Positions 26,698 through 36,021 of a stretch of 64,000 bases of DNA are shown piece by piece. The DNA comes from Leptospiraceae bacterium. GTDB taxonomy: Bacteria > Spirochaetota > Leptospiria > Leptospirales > Leptospiraceae. The notes under the pieces are model-generated. The model saw nothing but the letters and a program-made list of their open reading frames with translations, had not been told where the DNA came from and searched no databases. Each line of letters starts with the position of its first letter. Within the stretch, counting starts at the first letter, position 1. The stretch spans positions 248,001-312,000 of the forward strand of contig JADJSX010000008.1 of assembly GCA_016711485.1 (NCBI GenBank), in the 5' to 3' direction. A program made the position numbers and the translations under genes.

Positions 26698-26724
26698 AGT
26701 TTAAATTTATTCAATAGAGAAACA

Positions 26725-26753
26725 ATGGTTTAAAATGTTTTGAATCATTTTTT
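26725..26753 (+). terminator. Rho-independent terminator after hisG
   Basis: Stem ATGGTTTAAA with TTTGAATCAT (two G-T wobbles), short loop, then six T, 28 bases after the hisG stop codon. Confidence 0.55.
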
Positions 26754-26871
26754 ATTAATGGAACTTCGGAAACTTGAAAAATAACTTGCTTCAAAAAATT
26801 CAATTTGTTTATCTGTGCTTCAAGTAGCTCTGATCAAAGATCAGGGAATTTAAAAACTTGGGAGAACGATA

Positions 26872-27138
26872 ATGGATTTAGTAGAATTACAAAAAACAGT
26901 ACAAAGTGCAATCGATAATGGAGCAACATCTGTAGAGCAGATACATAGACAAATTGCAAATATGCCTCTTGACTTTCTTGCTAAGATTGAGCAATTAGAA
27001 GGTCCTGTGAGCCAAGCTAGAGAGTTTCAGGATAAAACAATTGGTAGTATTTATGAAACAATTCACAATATCAACGCAAAGGCAGGGGAAATCGCAACTG
27101 AATTACTTGGAAAAATGAACCCTGATACTACTAAGTAA
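26872..27138 (+). CDS. Small phasin-like helical protein
   Basis: An 88-residue, acidic, almost wholly helical protein (VELQKTVQSAIDNGATSVEQ and REFQDKTIGSIYETI heptad-like runs). A GGGAGAACG ribosome site supports the start. It resembles phasin-type coiled-coil proteins that coat storage granules, but the match is weak and no polyhydroxyalkanoate gene is near. Monocistronic. Confidence 0.7.
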   Translation: MDLVELQKTVQSAIDNGATSVEQIHRQIANMPLDFLAKIEQLEGPVSQAREFQDKTIGSIYETIHNINAKAGEIATELLGKMNPDTTK

Positions 27139-27302
27139 ATTGGGTAATTGTTAACTCCCTGTCGAAAATTTTAGTAATTTTTTTTTCAGGTGAGTTAATG
27201 ATCATTATATTCACTTTTCCGCAAAGTCATTCAACGATTCAATTGAACCGGAATTTATGCCTTCATTTTCAAATTTCCCAAAATAAGAAATAAAGAGTAA
27301 TA

Positions 27303-28391
27303 TTATTTCTTTTTCACACCAATCCCTTTTTCAAAAATATAATCTGTATAATCCGGAAAACATTCGGAAGACATGTGACTTGCATCTGTAAAAAAGTTGC
27401 AGTTATAGGATTCATCTTCGTTCATATTTAAAAGTGGAGTATTATATTTATTGTGAATCTCTGTTATTTTTGGATACCAAATCGAATAAGCCGTAGTAAT
27501 AATGGATTTGTCTGGATTCGCTACAGCATTTCTTGTTTTTATATAACCAAAATAGGGACGAGCAACACGTACCCAAATTGCTGCATGTTTTACATTCAAT
27601 TCGTTTAAAATTCTAAAATTGTCGGCTTGAAATTCTAACATATTTTGATTAAAAGTATATGGTTCGATATAGGAATGGAAGTCACCCTCGGAATATCTTT
27701 GAACTAGTTCATCGCTAGAACTTATATTACCAGAAATATCGGCGGATGCACTCCCTCTTTCTATTCTTAGCCTATCGGAAATTATGATTTTCCATTGTCC
27801 AAAATTTTTGGCTACAGCAGAATCATTTTTAAGTCTTTGTAGGATTGTCTCAAGTTTTGGTCTATATTGATACGTTTTAAATAATCGTTTTGCAATAAAG
27901 TTTGTAATATTTTTTGAAGTATATCGATTCCAGTGTTTGATTAAATATGCAAAATCAATTCCATTAACGAGAACTTCGTCAAGTGTGATGTAGGCAGTAA
28001 AGTTAAACGCTTCTATTGAATTGTCGACTAAAATGAAATCTGGTTTGACGTTATCCGCTTTCAACTGTTCTAACCAAAATGTAAAATAATCAGGAGTACC
28101 ACCCGGAACGGAAAAGTTAAATAAAATCCAGTCAGGGTAATGTTCTGCAATATATCTATTATCAAATAACAACGCTCTTGAATTTCCGAAGTATACAAGA
28201 ACTTTTTTTCTTTCTGGCTTTGCTAGATATTCTTTTAAGTCTTGAAATAGAATTGGTTTGTGAAAGTAATTTATTTCAGAAACTGTTTTCGTGAAATAGG
28301 CTTGAATTTTTTCTATCATTACGATTCGATCAATCATAAGTGCAATCAGGAAAATTAAAATAGGGATAAGTAAAAATTTATTTTTTAACAT
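27303..28391 (-). CDS. DUF1574/AlgX-DltD-like protein partner of MBOAT
   Basis: A 362-residue protein with one N-terminal membrane anchor (FLLIPILIFLIALMI) and an extracytoplasmic SGNH-like domain: VLVYFGNSRALLFDN holds the GxSR start of the fold, ILVDNSIEAFN follows, and DASHMSSECF near the end holds the D-x-x-H pair. This is the Leptospira DUF1574 type. The neighbouring MBOAT gene supports a role in O-acylating a surface polymer. The start at 28391 falls just after the MBOAT stop; ATG 28427 would overlap it. Confidence 0.8.
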   Translation of the reverse strand: MLKNKFLLIPILIFLIALMIDRIVMIEKIQAYFTKTVSEINYFHKPILFQDLKEYLAKPERKKVLVYFGNSRALLFDNRYIAEHYPDWILFNFSVPGGTPDYFTFWLEQLKADNVKPDFILVDNSIEAFNFTAYITLDEVLVNGIDFAYLIKHWNRYTSKNITNFIAKRLFKTYQYRPKLETILQRLKNDSAVAKNFGQWKIIISDRLRIERGSASADISGNISSSDELVQRYSEGDFHSYIEPYTFNQNMLEFQADNFRILNELNVKHAAIWVRVARPYFGYIKTRNAVANPDKSIITTAYSIWYPKITEIHNKYNTPLLNMNEDESYNCNFFTDASHMSSECFPDYTDYIFEKGIGVKKK

Positions 28392-28395
28392 AATC

Positions 28396-29883
28396 TTAAA
28401 ACGTAGTATAAATGAACCCGTCTCCATCGTGGGATAATGTTGTGAGTAAAAAAATTGTTAAAACACCTAAAATAATCACGAGTCCAAAATTATATTTTTT
28501 GAATCTATCGAATGCTTCAGGTTTGTATTGAACAAAATGGAAAAACAAAAAAGCTCCGTACATATAAATCACACTTTCATAACTTTTTACTGAATTCAAA
28601 AGAAATGGTTTTTCACTTTGGACTAATTCCATACCGGAGACTATCCAATCACTTCCATTGACAGCAAGTAAACTCCTGAGATAATCAGATGAATTAGTAA
28701 ATAATCCAGAAAATAAATCTAACATTGCAGGAGTATTATTGGATCTAAACATAAATGCACTGATGGAAAATAATAAATAAATAATCATTGCTTTTAATAC
28801 TTTTAATGGAAAACTTTTTTCGGGTGTAAGTGGAATACCTTTCTTTTCTTCTAAGTATCTTTCAATACAAAGTAGGGTTCCCCAATAAAATCCCCAAACA
28901 ACGAATGTATAATCGGCTCCATGCCAGAATCCACCCAAAGTCATAGTAATAATTAAATTAATATAAGTTCGTAATTCTCCTGCGCGACTCCCGCCGAGTG
29001 GAATATAGATATACTCCATTAACCAAAAGGACAAAGTAACATGCCATTTTTTCCAAAGTTCTCTTCCACTGGTAGAAAAAAATGGAGCAAAGAAGTTTTC
29101 CGGAATTTTAAATCCAAGAAAGTATGCAACGGATCTTGCCATATCAGTTAATCCAGAAAAATCTGCGTACACTTGGATTGTGTATAATATTCCTCCCATA
29201 AAAAGGGAAAAGGAAGTGTATTCGTTTGGATTTGCAAAAACTGGATTAATAATCGATGCGACTGGGTCTGCAATGAGGATTTTTTTTATTAAACCAGACA
29301 TCATTAAATAAGAGGCTTTGTATATATCGTCTGATTGCGGAACTTCTCTTTCTAGATTCGGAAAAAAGTCCTTTGTACGCATAATGGGACCTGCAATGAG
29401 TACAGGAAAAAACAATACAAATAGTAAATATTTTTTGAAACTTAGTAGGTCTTCTTCTTTTGTATTTCTGTAAGCATCTACCGCACAAGCGATCATTTGA
29501 AATGAGTAAAAGCTAATGGCAAGTGGAAGAGTAACCTGAATCCAGCGACCTTCCGATGCATTCTGAAAAAATAAACTCCCTGTGATATCACTTAAGACAC
29601 CTGTGAAAAAATAAAAATATTTGAAAAAACCTAAGTTGAGTAAATTGAAAATAACCGCAACTTTTACAAATAGATTTTTATTACCTTTATAGATTTGAAA
29701 ATAAAAATAATAATTTAAAGCTATTACAATTAAAAAATGCAATAGAAATATGGGAGAATAATAGAAATAAAACGCGGCACCGGCTAGAATTAAAAAATCG
29801 TGTCTGAGTTTTTTACCTATATTCCAGTAGATAAAATAAACAATTGTAAAAAAAATAAAAAAAGGTATAGTATTAAATAACAT
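28396..29883 (-). CDS. MBOAT O-acyltransferase, AlgI-like
   Basis: A 495-residue polytopic membrane enzyme of about 11-12 spans. Key blocks are SFYSFQMIACAVDAYRN, RELWKKWHVTLSFWLMEYIY and GGFWHGADYTFVVWGFYWG, the last with the catalytic His of membrane-bound O-acyltransferases. Together with the DUF1574 protein it should move acyl groups across the membrane onto an unknown polysaccharide or lipid. Confidence 0.93.
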   Translation of the reverse strand: MLFNTIPFFIFFTIVYFIYWNIGKKLRHDFLILAGAAFYFYYSPIFLLHFLIVIALNYYFYFQIYKGNKNLFVKVAVIFNLLNLGFFKYFYFFTGVLSDITGSLFFQNASEGRWIQVTLPLAISFYSFQMIACAVDAYRNTKEEDLLSFKKYLLFVLFFPVLIAGPIMRTKDFFPNLEREVPQSDDIYKASYLMMSGLIKKILIADPVASIINPVFANPNEYTSFSLFMGGILYTIQVYADFSGLTDMARSVAYFLGFKIPENFFAPFFSTSGRELWKKWHVTLSFWLMEYIYIPLGGSRAGELRTYINLIITMTLGGFWHGADYTFVVWGFYWGTLLCIERYLEEKKGIPLTPEKSFPLKVLKAMIIYLLFSISAFMFRSNNTPAMLDLFSGLFTNSSDYLRSLLAVNGSDWIVSGMELVQSEKPFLLNSVKSYESVIYMYGAFLFFHFVQYKPEAFDRFKKYNFGLVIILGVLTIFLLTTLSHDGDGFIYTTF

Positions 29884-29888
29884 AATTT

Positions 29889-30893
29889 TTAGGTTTTTAA
29901 AAGGGAAATTAATCGGTTCATCACATCATCTTTAACTTTTCGCATTCCACCTCTAATCATGGCTCCACTTGCATTTTTGTGCCCACCACCGTTAAAGTCT
30001 TTGGCTACACTACAAACATCATAATCCCCCTTGGAACGAAAACTAATTTTTACAAAATCTTCTTCCCCTTCGGTGAATACAACTGAAACATAAATATCAT
30101 TGGGTCCGAGTAATTCACTGGAAATACCTTCGAGTGGATTTGAGTGAAAATTATATTTTCCTAGCATTTGTTTTGTTATTTCGATTGTGACTAAATGGTA
30201 TTCGGCATGAATTTCTATGCTGGAATAAATATCTTTCTTTAAAAGTAAAACTGAGATTGGAAAATCTTCATACATTTTACGAAGTAATACTTCAATAGGG
30301 AAATTAAATTCGACTAATTTGGCTGCAATTTCGTGAGTGCGGGGACGAGTTTTGCTATATTTGAATTGTCCAGTATCCATAACAATGCCAAGGTAAAGCG
30401 CAATTGCAGTATTGTAATCCAGTTGAATTCCAGCTAGTTCAATAATTTCAAAAATAATTTCAGCAGTTGATCCAATTTCAGGAAAAGAGAATAACCCTTC
30501 AAATGGTTCAATATTATCATGGTGGTCTATCATGATTAGATTTGATTTATCTTCTTTTAAAAATTGATTTACATCTCCAATTCTCGGCAAATCGGAGTTA
30601 TCCACAACAATCACTGTTTTATTTGTCGAGAAAACTTGTAACATATTTGGATCGATATTTCTTACTTTAAAAAGTGGATCGATAAATTTATATTTTTCAG
30701 GCATTTTATCTGGATTTAAAATAGTATGGCTTTTACCTAATTTTGTAAGTAGGTAAGAGAGACCTAATTCAGATCCAATTCCGTCTGGATCACAACCTCT
30801 ATGAGTTGTTAAAATAAAATCATTTCCAGTTTTTAAAACATTTAGTAATTTTTCAAAATCTTTCTTTCTGTCTATTTGTTTCCTGTTAGCCAA
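29889..30893 (-). CDS. DHH-family phosphoesterase (NrnA-like)
   Basis: A 334-residue DHH/DHHA1 enzyme: THRGCDPDGIGSELGL, VVDNSDLPRIGD, MIDHHDNIEPF (the DHH motif) and the C-terminal FNGGGHKNASGA. NrnA-type members degrade very short RNAs and 3',5'-pAp, or linear cyclic-di-nucleotide products. The metal-binding Asp and His are all present. Start is TTG 30893 with GAGAGAT about seven bases upstream. It follows the YacP-like gene by 13 bases. Confidence 0.9.
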   Translation of the reverse strand: MANRKQIDRKKDFEKLLNVLKTGNDFILTTHRGCDPDGIGSELGLSYLLTKLGKSHTILNPDKMPEKYKFIDPLFKVRNIDPNMLQVFSTNKTVIVVDNSDLPRIGDVNQFLKEDKSNLIMIDHHDNIEPFEGLFSFPEIGSTAEIIFEIIELAGIQLDYNTAIALYLGIVMDTGQFKYSKTRPRTHEIAAKLVEFNFPIEVLLRKMYEDFPISVLLLKKDIYSSIEIHAEYHLVTIEITKQMLGKYNFHSNPLEGISSELLGPNDIYVSVVFTEGEEDFVKISFRSKGDYDVCSVAKDFNGGGHKNASGAMIRGGMRKVKDDVMNRLISLLKT

Positions 30894-30906
30894 TGGGAAT
30901 CTCTCT

Positions 30907-31395
30907 TTATCTTTTTTTAAATAATTCTTGCCAGTATTCTAGTTCTGTTCCAGAAAGTTTAACGTCCGCCGGTTTCTCTTCCTTATCCTCTGAAGCAAAT
31001 AAGAATTTATCGACCCATTTTGCAAAGTCCTCAGACTTTTGACTCTTACAACTGAATCTTTTGCAATAAAATAAAATATCATTATCTGATGTCACTACAT
31101 ATAAACTTGAAGGATTAGGATCTCTTTTAATATATTGCTTAATTAAAAAATCAGCAGTAACATCGTGGCTGAAATAGATTTTAATTCCACCGTACTCGTC
31201 GTGTCGGACTTCACTGCCTAAATCTTTTTTCCCATCAAAAAAAACATGGATTACTGTATTTCCTCGTTTTATCTTATATTGGTTAAGTATCTTTAATAAA
31301 CCTTCTCTTGCAAGATTTAATTTACTTTCATACATGAGTCCTTCTAATTCAGGAAATTTATAAATCAAATTAAAACCGTCAATTAGAAGAATCAT
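30907..31395 (-). CDS. NYN-domain nuclease, YacP/Rae1-like
   Basis: A 162-residue PIN-like fold: LLIDGFNLIY at the N-terminus (metal-binding Asp), VIHVFFDGKKD in the middle and VVTSDNDILFYCKR toward the end, as in YacP/Rae1 ribosome-associated endoribonucleases. Next to the nanoRNase gene, it may belong to an RNA turnover unit. Confidence 0.85.
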   Translation of the reverse strand: MILLIDGFNLIYKFPELEGLMYESKLNLAREGLLKILNQYKIKRGNTVIHVFFDGKKDLGSEVRHDEYGGIKIYFSHDVTADFLIKQYIKRDPNPSSLYVVTSDNDILFYCKRFSCKSQKSEDFAKWVDKFLFASEDKEEKPADVKLSGTELEYWQELFKKR

Positions 31396-31488
31396 ACTTT
31401 TTGTAGTTTAGAAATCAATCTAAAAATGGCAAGTGAATAATTCAAATCTGAAAAACAAAGATTGCCGCATTACGTCTAAATTAAATTA

Positions 31489-31626
31489 TATACCAAACGA
31501 CAAAAGTAATTTCCTCAAAGGATTTTATTTGAATAGCATTTGGAATATCGCAAATACTACGTGTGGGAACACAAATAAGTGCTTACGCCAAACGCACCTT
31601 TTTTTAAAATGAAACTGTTTGGTATA
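31489..31626. mobile_element. Family B MITE-like repeat, diverged copy
   Basis: Ends are TATACCAAAC (31489-31498) and GTTTGGTATA (31617-31626), a perfect 10-bp inverted repeat, and the left end continues GACAAAAGTAATTTCC as in the other copies. TA flanks both ends. It forms most of the gap upstream of the PDZ-thioredoxin gene and may carry its promoter. Confidence 0.55.
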
Positions 31627-31653
31627 GGTATATAGAATCTTGGAGTTAGTTTT

Positions 31654-32436
31654 ATGAAAAAATACATTTCCCTATTAATTTTTACCATTTGTGTCTTAAT
31701 TTCTTTTTTCGTATGGGGACAAAGCATAGAGCAAGTAAAACCTTGGCTTGGAATCTCTATCGAAAGTAAACCAAATGGAGTAGGTGTACTAAACGCAATT
31801 GAAGGTACTCCCGCCGAAAAAGCAGGTCTAAAATCTGGAGATTTAATAAAAAAAATTGATTCGATTCCTATAAAAGATGTGGAACAGTTAATTTCCTATA
31901 TTCGATCTAAGGGAGTTGGAAATGAAGTATCTGTAGAGTTTGAGAGAGATAAAAAGCCAATGAAGTTTGCAATTAAACTAGAAGCAAAACCAGACGAATT
32001 TGAATTAGTGAAAAAGAAACTATACGGAAAATTACTTCCTGATTTTAAATTGGAAGGTATGAGTGAAAAGAAAGTATTCACCAAAAAAGATTTGGAAAAC
32101 AAAATCACCATCATAGAATTTTGGGCAACATGGTGTGGTCCTTGTCGTGCGTCACACGAAAGACTCTCCGAATTCGCAGAAAAAAATCCATCCATCCAAA
32201 TTTTAGCTGTTTCAAATGAAGAATCTGAATTAATCCAAAAATACATCAAGAGCACAAAACCGAAGTTTACCACAGTCAGAGATTCTTCTGGAGAATTAAT
32301 GAAGTTCTTTTTGGTTTCCGCCATTCCAATGAGTGCAGTTCTGGACAAACAAGGACGAGTTCAATCTCTTGCGTTAGGTGGCGGATTTTATTTAGAAGAA
32401 ATTTTAAAAACTGCTACGGAGTTAAATACGAAGTAG
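31654..32436 (+). CDS. PDZ-thioredoxin fusion, TlpA-like
   Basis: An exported 260-residue protein: signal peptide, PDZ domain at about residues 28-108 (GTPAEKAGLKSGDLIKKID), then a TlpA/ResA-type thioredoxin domain with IEFWATWCGPCRASHERL (CGPC active site) and the cis-Pro block VSAIPMSAVLDKQG. Thiol reduction in the periplasm is likely, with the PDZ selecting a partner or substrate. The fusion of PDZ with thioredoxin is uncommon. TGGAG lies nine bases before the ATG. Confidence 0.9.
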   Translation: MKKYISLLIFTICVLISFFVWGQSIEQVKPWLGISIESKPNGVGVLNAIEGTPAEKAGLKSGDLIKKIDSIPIKDVEQLISYIRSKGVGNEVSVEFERDKKPMKFAIKLEAKPDEFELVKKKLYGKLLPDFKLEGMSEKKVFTKKDLENKITIIEFWATWCGPCRASHERLSEFAEKNPSIQILAVSNEESELIQKYIKSTKPKFTTVRDSSGELMKFFLVSAIPMSAVLDKQGRVQSLALGGGFYLEEILKTATELNTK

Positions 32437-32455
32437 GTATTTATTACTATTTCTC

Positions 32456-32488
32456 AGATTTCTAATCTCGCTTACGGATTAGAAATCT
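32456..32488. terminator. Bidirectional hairpin between convergent genes
   Basis: Arms AGATTTCTAATC (32456-32467) and GATTAGAAATCT (32477-32488) are perfectly complementary with a nine-base loop, located between the convergent PDZ-thioredoxin and rfbC genes. No strong T tract. Confidence 0.5.
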
Positions 32489-32507
32489 CAGTATTTAAAC
32501 TAAAAGT

Positions 32508-33056
32508 TTAAGGAAAAATCCCGAGAGATTCTGCAAGTAATGGAAGTTTTGCGTCTTTGGCGGATAATATTGGTTTTGCGATCATCCAATCTATTTCTAA
32601 AGTAGGGTCTGACCAAAGTATTCCGCCTTCACTTTCATAACTATAAAGATTATCCACTTTGTATAAAAATTCCGTTTCCGGTTTTAATACCAAATAACCG
32701 TGGGCAAAACCGCGTGGAACTAAAAGTTGTTTGAAATTTCCTGCACTTAGCTCTATGCCAAACCACTTTTGATATGTTTTTGAACTCTGTCGTAAATCTA
32801 CCACTACGTCATAAGCTGCACCCTTTGTAACACGTATGAGTTTAGCTTGAGCATACGGTGGTTTTTGGTAATGAAGCCCTCTTATTACTCCTGTATCGAC
32901 TGACTTCGCATGATTATCCTGAACAAAGTTAAATCTTAAACCTTTTTCGGCAAAGTATTTTTCAGAATAACTTTCATAGAAAAAACCTCTTTCATCCTTG
33001 AATACTTTTGGTTCAATGATAAATAGTCCATCGAATTCAGTTGACTGTATGTTCAT
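32508..33056 (-). CDS. rfbC: dTDP-4-dehydrorhamnose 3,5-epimerase
   Basis: A 182-residue cupin: DERGFFYESYSEKYF, the catalytic GVIRGLHYQKPPYAQAKLIR (His in RGLHYQ), VDLRQSS, LLVPRGFAHGYLVL and LEIDWMI are all RmlC blocks. It supplies activated rhamnose for surface polysaccharide. It overlaps the rfbA stop by 20 bases. rfbB and rfbD, which act between and after these steps, are absent here. Confidence 0.96.
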   Translation of the reverse strand: MNIQSTEFDGLFIIEPKVFKDERGFFYESYSEKYFAEKGLRFNFVQDNHAKSVDTGVIRGLHYQKPPYAQAKLIRVTKGAAYDVVVDLRQSSKTYQKWFGIELSAGNFKQLLVPRGFAHGYLVLKPETEFLYKVDNLYSYESEGGILWSDPTLEIDWMIAKPILSAKDAKLPLLAESLGIFP

Positions 33057-33915
33057 TGGCTAACCTTATTAAATATTGTCCGTACCCGTTTTTTTTCATT
33101 GGTTCGGCTAGTTTTAAAAGTTGTTCTTTGGAAATATATTTTTTTCTGAATGCAATTTCTTCGAGGCAACCTACTTTTAGCCCTTGTCTATTCTCAATTA
33201 CTTCAATAAATTGAGATGCTTCGAGTAAAGAGTTATGTGTTCCTGTGTCAAACCATGCGATTCCTCGTCCTAAGAGGTTAACAGTAAGTTGACCCTTTTC
33301 TAGATATATTTTATTAAGATCGGTAATTTCTAATTCACCTCTTGCAGATGGCTTTAGGGTTTTTACATAATCACATGCATATTTGTCATAAAAATAAAGT
33401 CCTGGAATTGAATAATTTGATTTTGGTTTTTGCGGTTTTTCTTCTATGCCTAAAACTTTTCCAGATTTATCAAATTCAACTACTCCGTATCGTTCAGGGT
33501 CATTCACATAATAACCGAAAATTACGGATCCAAGTTTGATATTAGTGGAATCTGCAAGACTTTCAATCATACCATGTCCATAAAAAATATTATCACCAAG
33601 GATAAGACAACACGTATCACCGTTTATAAAATTTTCGCCAATCAGAAAAGCCTGTGCAAGTCCGTCCGGGGAAGGTTGAATCTCATATGAAATTCGAATC
33701 CCTAAATTGGATCCATCTCCTAATAGACCTTGGAACAAAGGACTATCGTTTGGTGTAGAAATAATCAGTATATCATTAATTCCAGCCAACATTAATGTGG
33801 ATAATGGATAATAAATCATTGGCTTGTCATAAATAGGCAAGAGTTGTTTACTAACAACTCTAGTTACTGGGTAAAGCCTTGTGCCAGATCCACCGGCAAG
33901 AATAATTCCCTTCAT
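33037..33915 (-). CDS. rfbA: Glucose-1-phosphate thymidylyltransferase
   Basis: First enzyme of dTDP-rhamnose synthesis (292 residues). Nucleotide-binding MKGIILAGGSGTRLYPVT, then KQLLPIYDKPMIYYPLSTLM, LGDNIFYGHG, FGYYVNDPERYGVVE and GIAWFDTGTHNSLLEAS. AAGGA precedes the ATG. Forms a two-gene unit with rfbC. Confidence 0.96.
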   Translation of the reverse strand: MKGIILAGGSGTRLYPVTRVVSKQLLPIYDKPMIYYPLSTLMLAGINDILIISTPNDSPLFQGLLGDGSNLGIRISYEIQPSPDGLAQAFLIGENFINGDTCCLILGDNIFYGHGMIESLADSTNIKLGSVIFGYYVNDPERYGVVEFDKSGKVLGIEEKPQKPKSNYSIPGLYFYDKYACDYVKTLKPSARGELEITDLNKIYLEKGQLTVNLLGRGIAWFDTGTHNSLLEASQFIEVIENRQGLKVGCLEEIAFRKKYISKEQLLKLAEPMKKNGYGQYLIRLANEHTVN

Positions 33916-33993
33916 AAAGAATCCTTTCGTAGAAAGTTAATTCAATTATCCTGAATTTTTAATCCAACTTGCGTCAAGGGAAATTTTGAAACC

Positions 33994-36021
33994 TTATTTT
34001 TCTACAACTCGTTCAGCAAAAAGGATATTTTTAATAGAACGGATATTATCTAAGATTTCTTGTAGTTGATCTAAGTGTTCGATCTCAATTAAAAATCTTG
34101 CAATTAGAGTTCCTTCACCCGCAGAACTTGCCCCTGCTTCAAGAATATTTGTTTCTGTTCTTGAAATAGATTCAACCATTTCCAGATAAATTCCTTGTCT
34201 GTCATAAGCCTTTACTTCAATGCGAACCGGTACAGGGTTATTAATTCCATCCCAGCGAACAGCGACCAATCTTTTTCTGTCTGAATGATTTTTGGCAACT
34301 TCGCAGTTAAATTTATGAACACTTACTCCACGCCCTCTTGTTACAAATCCTATAATATCATCGCCCGGTAAAGGGGAACAGCAAGACGAAAGCCGTATTA
34401 ATATATCTTTGATTCCTGCTACAACTATACTAATTTCGCGTTTTTCTTTATCCTTCTTTTTGGCCGGTTTTGCTTTTTTTTGGGTATTTACTTCGATAGA
34501 TTGTGGAGCTGGATCGTTTGGAATTTTTGCGACATACGAAACAGTTACATCGTTTGCTGTTTCATCTTGGATTTTTCTGAAATATTGACGGAGTTTTTGT
34601 TTGGCAGATGACGTTCTAACGATTCGAAGCCATATTGGAGATGGTTTTATCTTTTTATCTGTGATGACTTCTATTTGATCACCTGATTTTAATTCTGTTC
34701 TAAGCGGAACCATTCGCCCGCTAATTTTTGCACCTTTCGCGTGGAGACCAACGTCTGTATGAATTCTAAATGCATAATCCAAAATTGTCGACCCCTTAGG
34801 AAAATTATAGATATCTCCTTTGGGGCTAAAAACAAATACTTCATCTTCATGTAATTCATGAGTTAAATCTTCTAAGAATTCTTTAGAATCAGAACTAGAC
34901 TCACTCCATGAACGAATTTTCTCTATCCATTTTACTGTTAAGGAAGTATCTTTGATTGACTTACCTTCTTTATATGCCCAGTGAGCGGCTATTCCATGTT
35001 CGGCGATATCATTCATTTCAGCAGTGCGAATTTGAACTTCGAGTGGTCGCCCATCCTGTCCTATGACAGCAGTGTGAAGGGATTGGTATTGATTCGCCTT
35101 TGGAATAGCAATATAGTCTTTAAATTTGCCAGGTACTGGTGTCCATATACTGTGGACAATTCCTAAAACACCGTAACAATCTCTTACTTCCTTCGTGACA
35201 ATCCTGACTGCTCTTAGATCATTAATTTCATCAAAGTTTTTATCTTTATCTTTCATTTTTTTATGAATGGAGTAAAAATGTTTTGATCTACCTTCAATTT
35301 GTACATCTAAGTTTATATCGGCTAATCTTTGTTTAATGATGATTTTTGCAGTTTCAATAAAATGGTCTCGTTCTGCTTTTTTGGCGGCTACTTTTTCTTT
35401 AATATCTTGGTATTCTTCTGGTTCAAGAATTTGAAACGCGAGGTCTTCCAATTCCGATTTAATTCTATAGACTCCTAATCTTCCGGCTAACGGTGCATAG
35501 ATAGAAAGTGTTTCTAGCGCGATTTTTTTTTGTTTTTCTGGTCTATGAAACTTTAAAGTTCTCATGTTGTGAGTTTTATCGGCGAGTTTAATTACAATAA
35601 TCCGCGGATCTTTTGCTGTGGCCATTAGCATTCTTCGGATATTTTCTGCGGCAAGGGATTCAAAATTGATTCTAGTTTTATTTTTGACTTTAGACATTTT
35701 GGTCACACCCTCTACGAGTTTGGTAATATCTTTTCCAAAGTCTTCAATCATGTTTTCTTTTGTGTAGCTAGTATCTTCAATTACGTCATGTAAAAGTCCA
35801 GCGGCTACTACGTTTGGCTCCTGTCTAAGGTCATTAAGTATATAAGCAACGTTTACTGGGTGAATAACATACGGTTCGCCAGAATATCTTTTTTGATCGG
35901 CATGTGTGCGTTCTGCGACTTCATACGCTTTTTTAATTAATTGTTGGTCTTTTAAATTTAGTCTTTCTTTTACTGCGTCAAAAAGCATTTCGATTGTTAC
36001 ATTATGTTTTACGAATCCCAT
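33994..36021 (-). CDS. rel: (p)ppGpp synthetase/hydrolase (Rel/SpoT)
   Basis: A 675-residue bifunctional-type stringent response enzyme. The HD hydrolase module is intact (His54, His78-Asp79 and Glu82-Asp83 in LLHDVIEDT). The synthetase module has SIHKKMK, INDLRAVRIV and FKDYIAIPKANQYQSLHT. TGS (EVFVFSPKGDIYNFPKG), a Zn-finger-like CCSPLPGDDIIGF block and a C-terminal ACT domain follow. Its ATG overlaps the nadC stop by one base (TAATG). Confidence 0.96.
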   Translation of the reverse strand: MGFVKHNVTIEMLFDAVKERLNLKDQQLIKKAYEVAERTHADQKRYSGEPYVIHPVNVAYILNDLRQEPNVVAAGLLHDVIEDTSYTKENMIEDFGKDITKLVEGVTKMSKVKNKTRINFESLAAENIRRMLMATAKDPRIIVIKLADKTHNMRTLKFHRPEKQKKIALETLSIYAPLAGRLGVYRIKSELEDLAFQILEPEEYQDIKEKVAAKKAERDHFIETAKIIIKQRLADINLDVQIEGRSKHFYSIHKKMKDKDKNFDEINDLRAVRIVTKEVRDCYGVLGIVHSIWTPVPGKFKDYIAIPKANQYQSLHTAVIGQDGRPLEVQIRTAEMNDIAEHGIAAHWAYKEGKSIKDTSLTVKWIEKIRSWSESSSDSKEFLEDLTHELHEDEVFVFSPKGDIYNFPKGSTILDYAFRIHTDVGLHAKGAKISGRMVPLRTELKSGDQIEVITDKKIKPSPIWLRIVRTSSAKQKLRQYFRKIQDETANDVTVSYVAKIPNDPAPQSIEVNTQKKAKPAKKKDKEKREISIVVAGIKDILIRLSSCCSPLPGDDIIGFVTRGRGVSVHKFNCEVAKNHSDRKRLVAVRWDGINNPVPVRIEVKAYDRQGIYLEMVESISRTETNILEAGASSAGEGTLIARFLIEIEHLDQLQEILDNIRSIKNILFAERVVEK

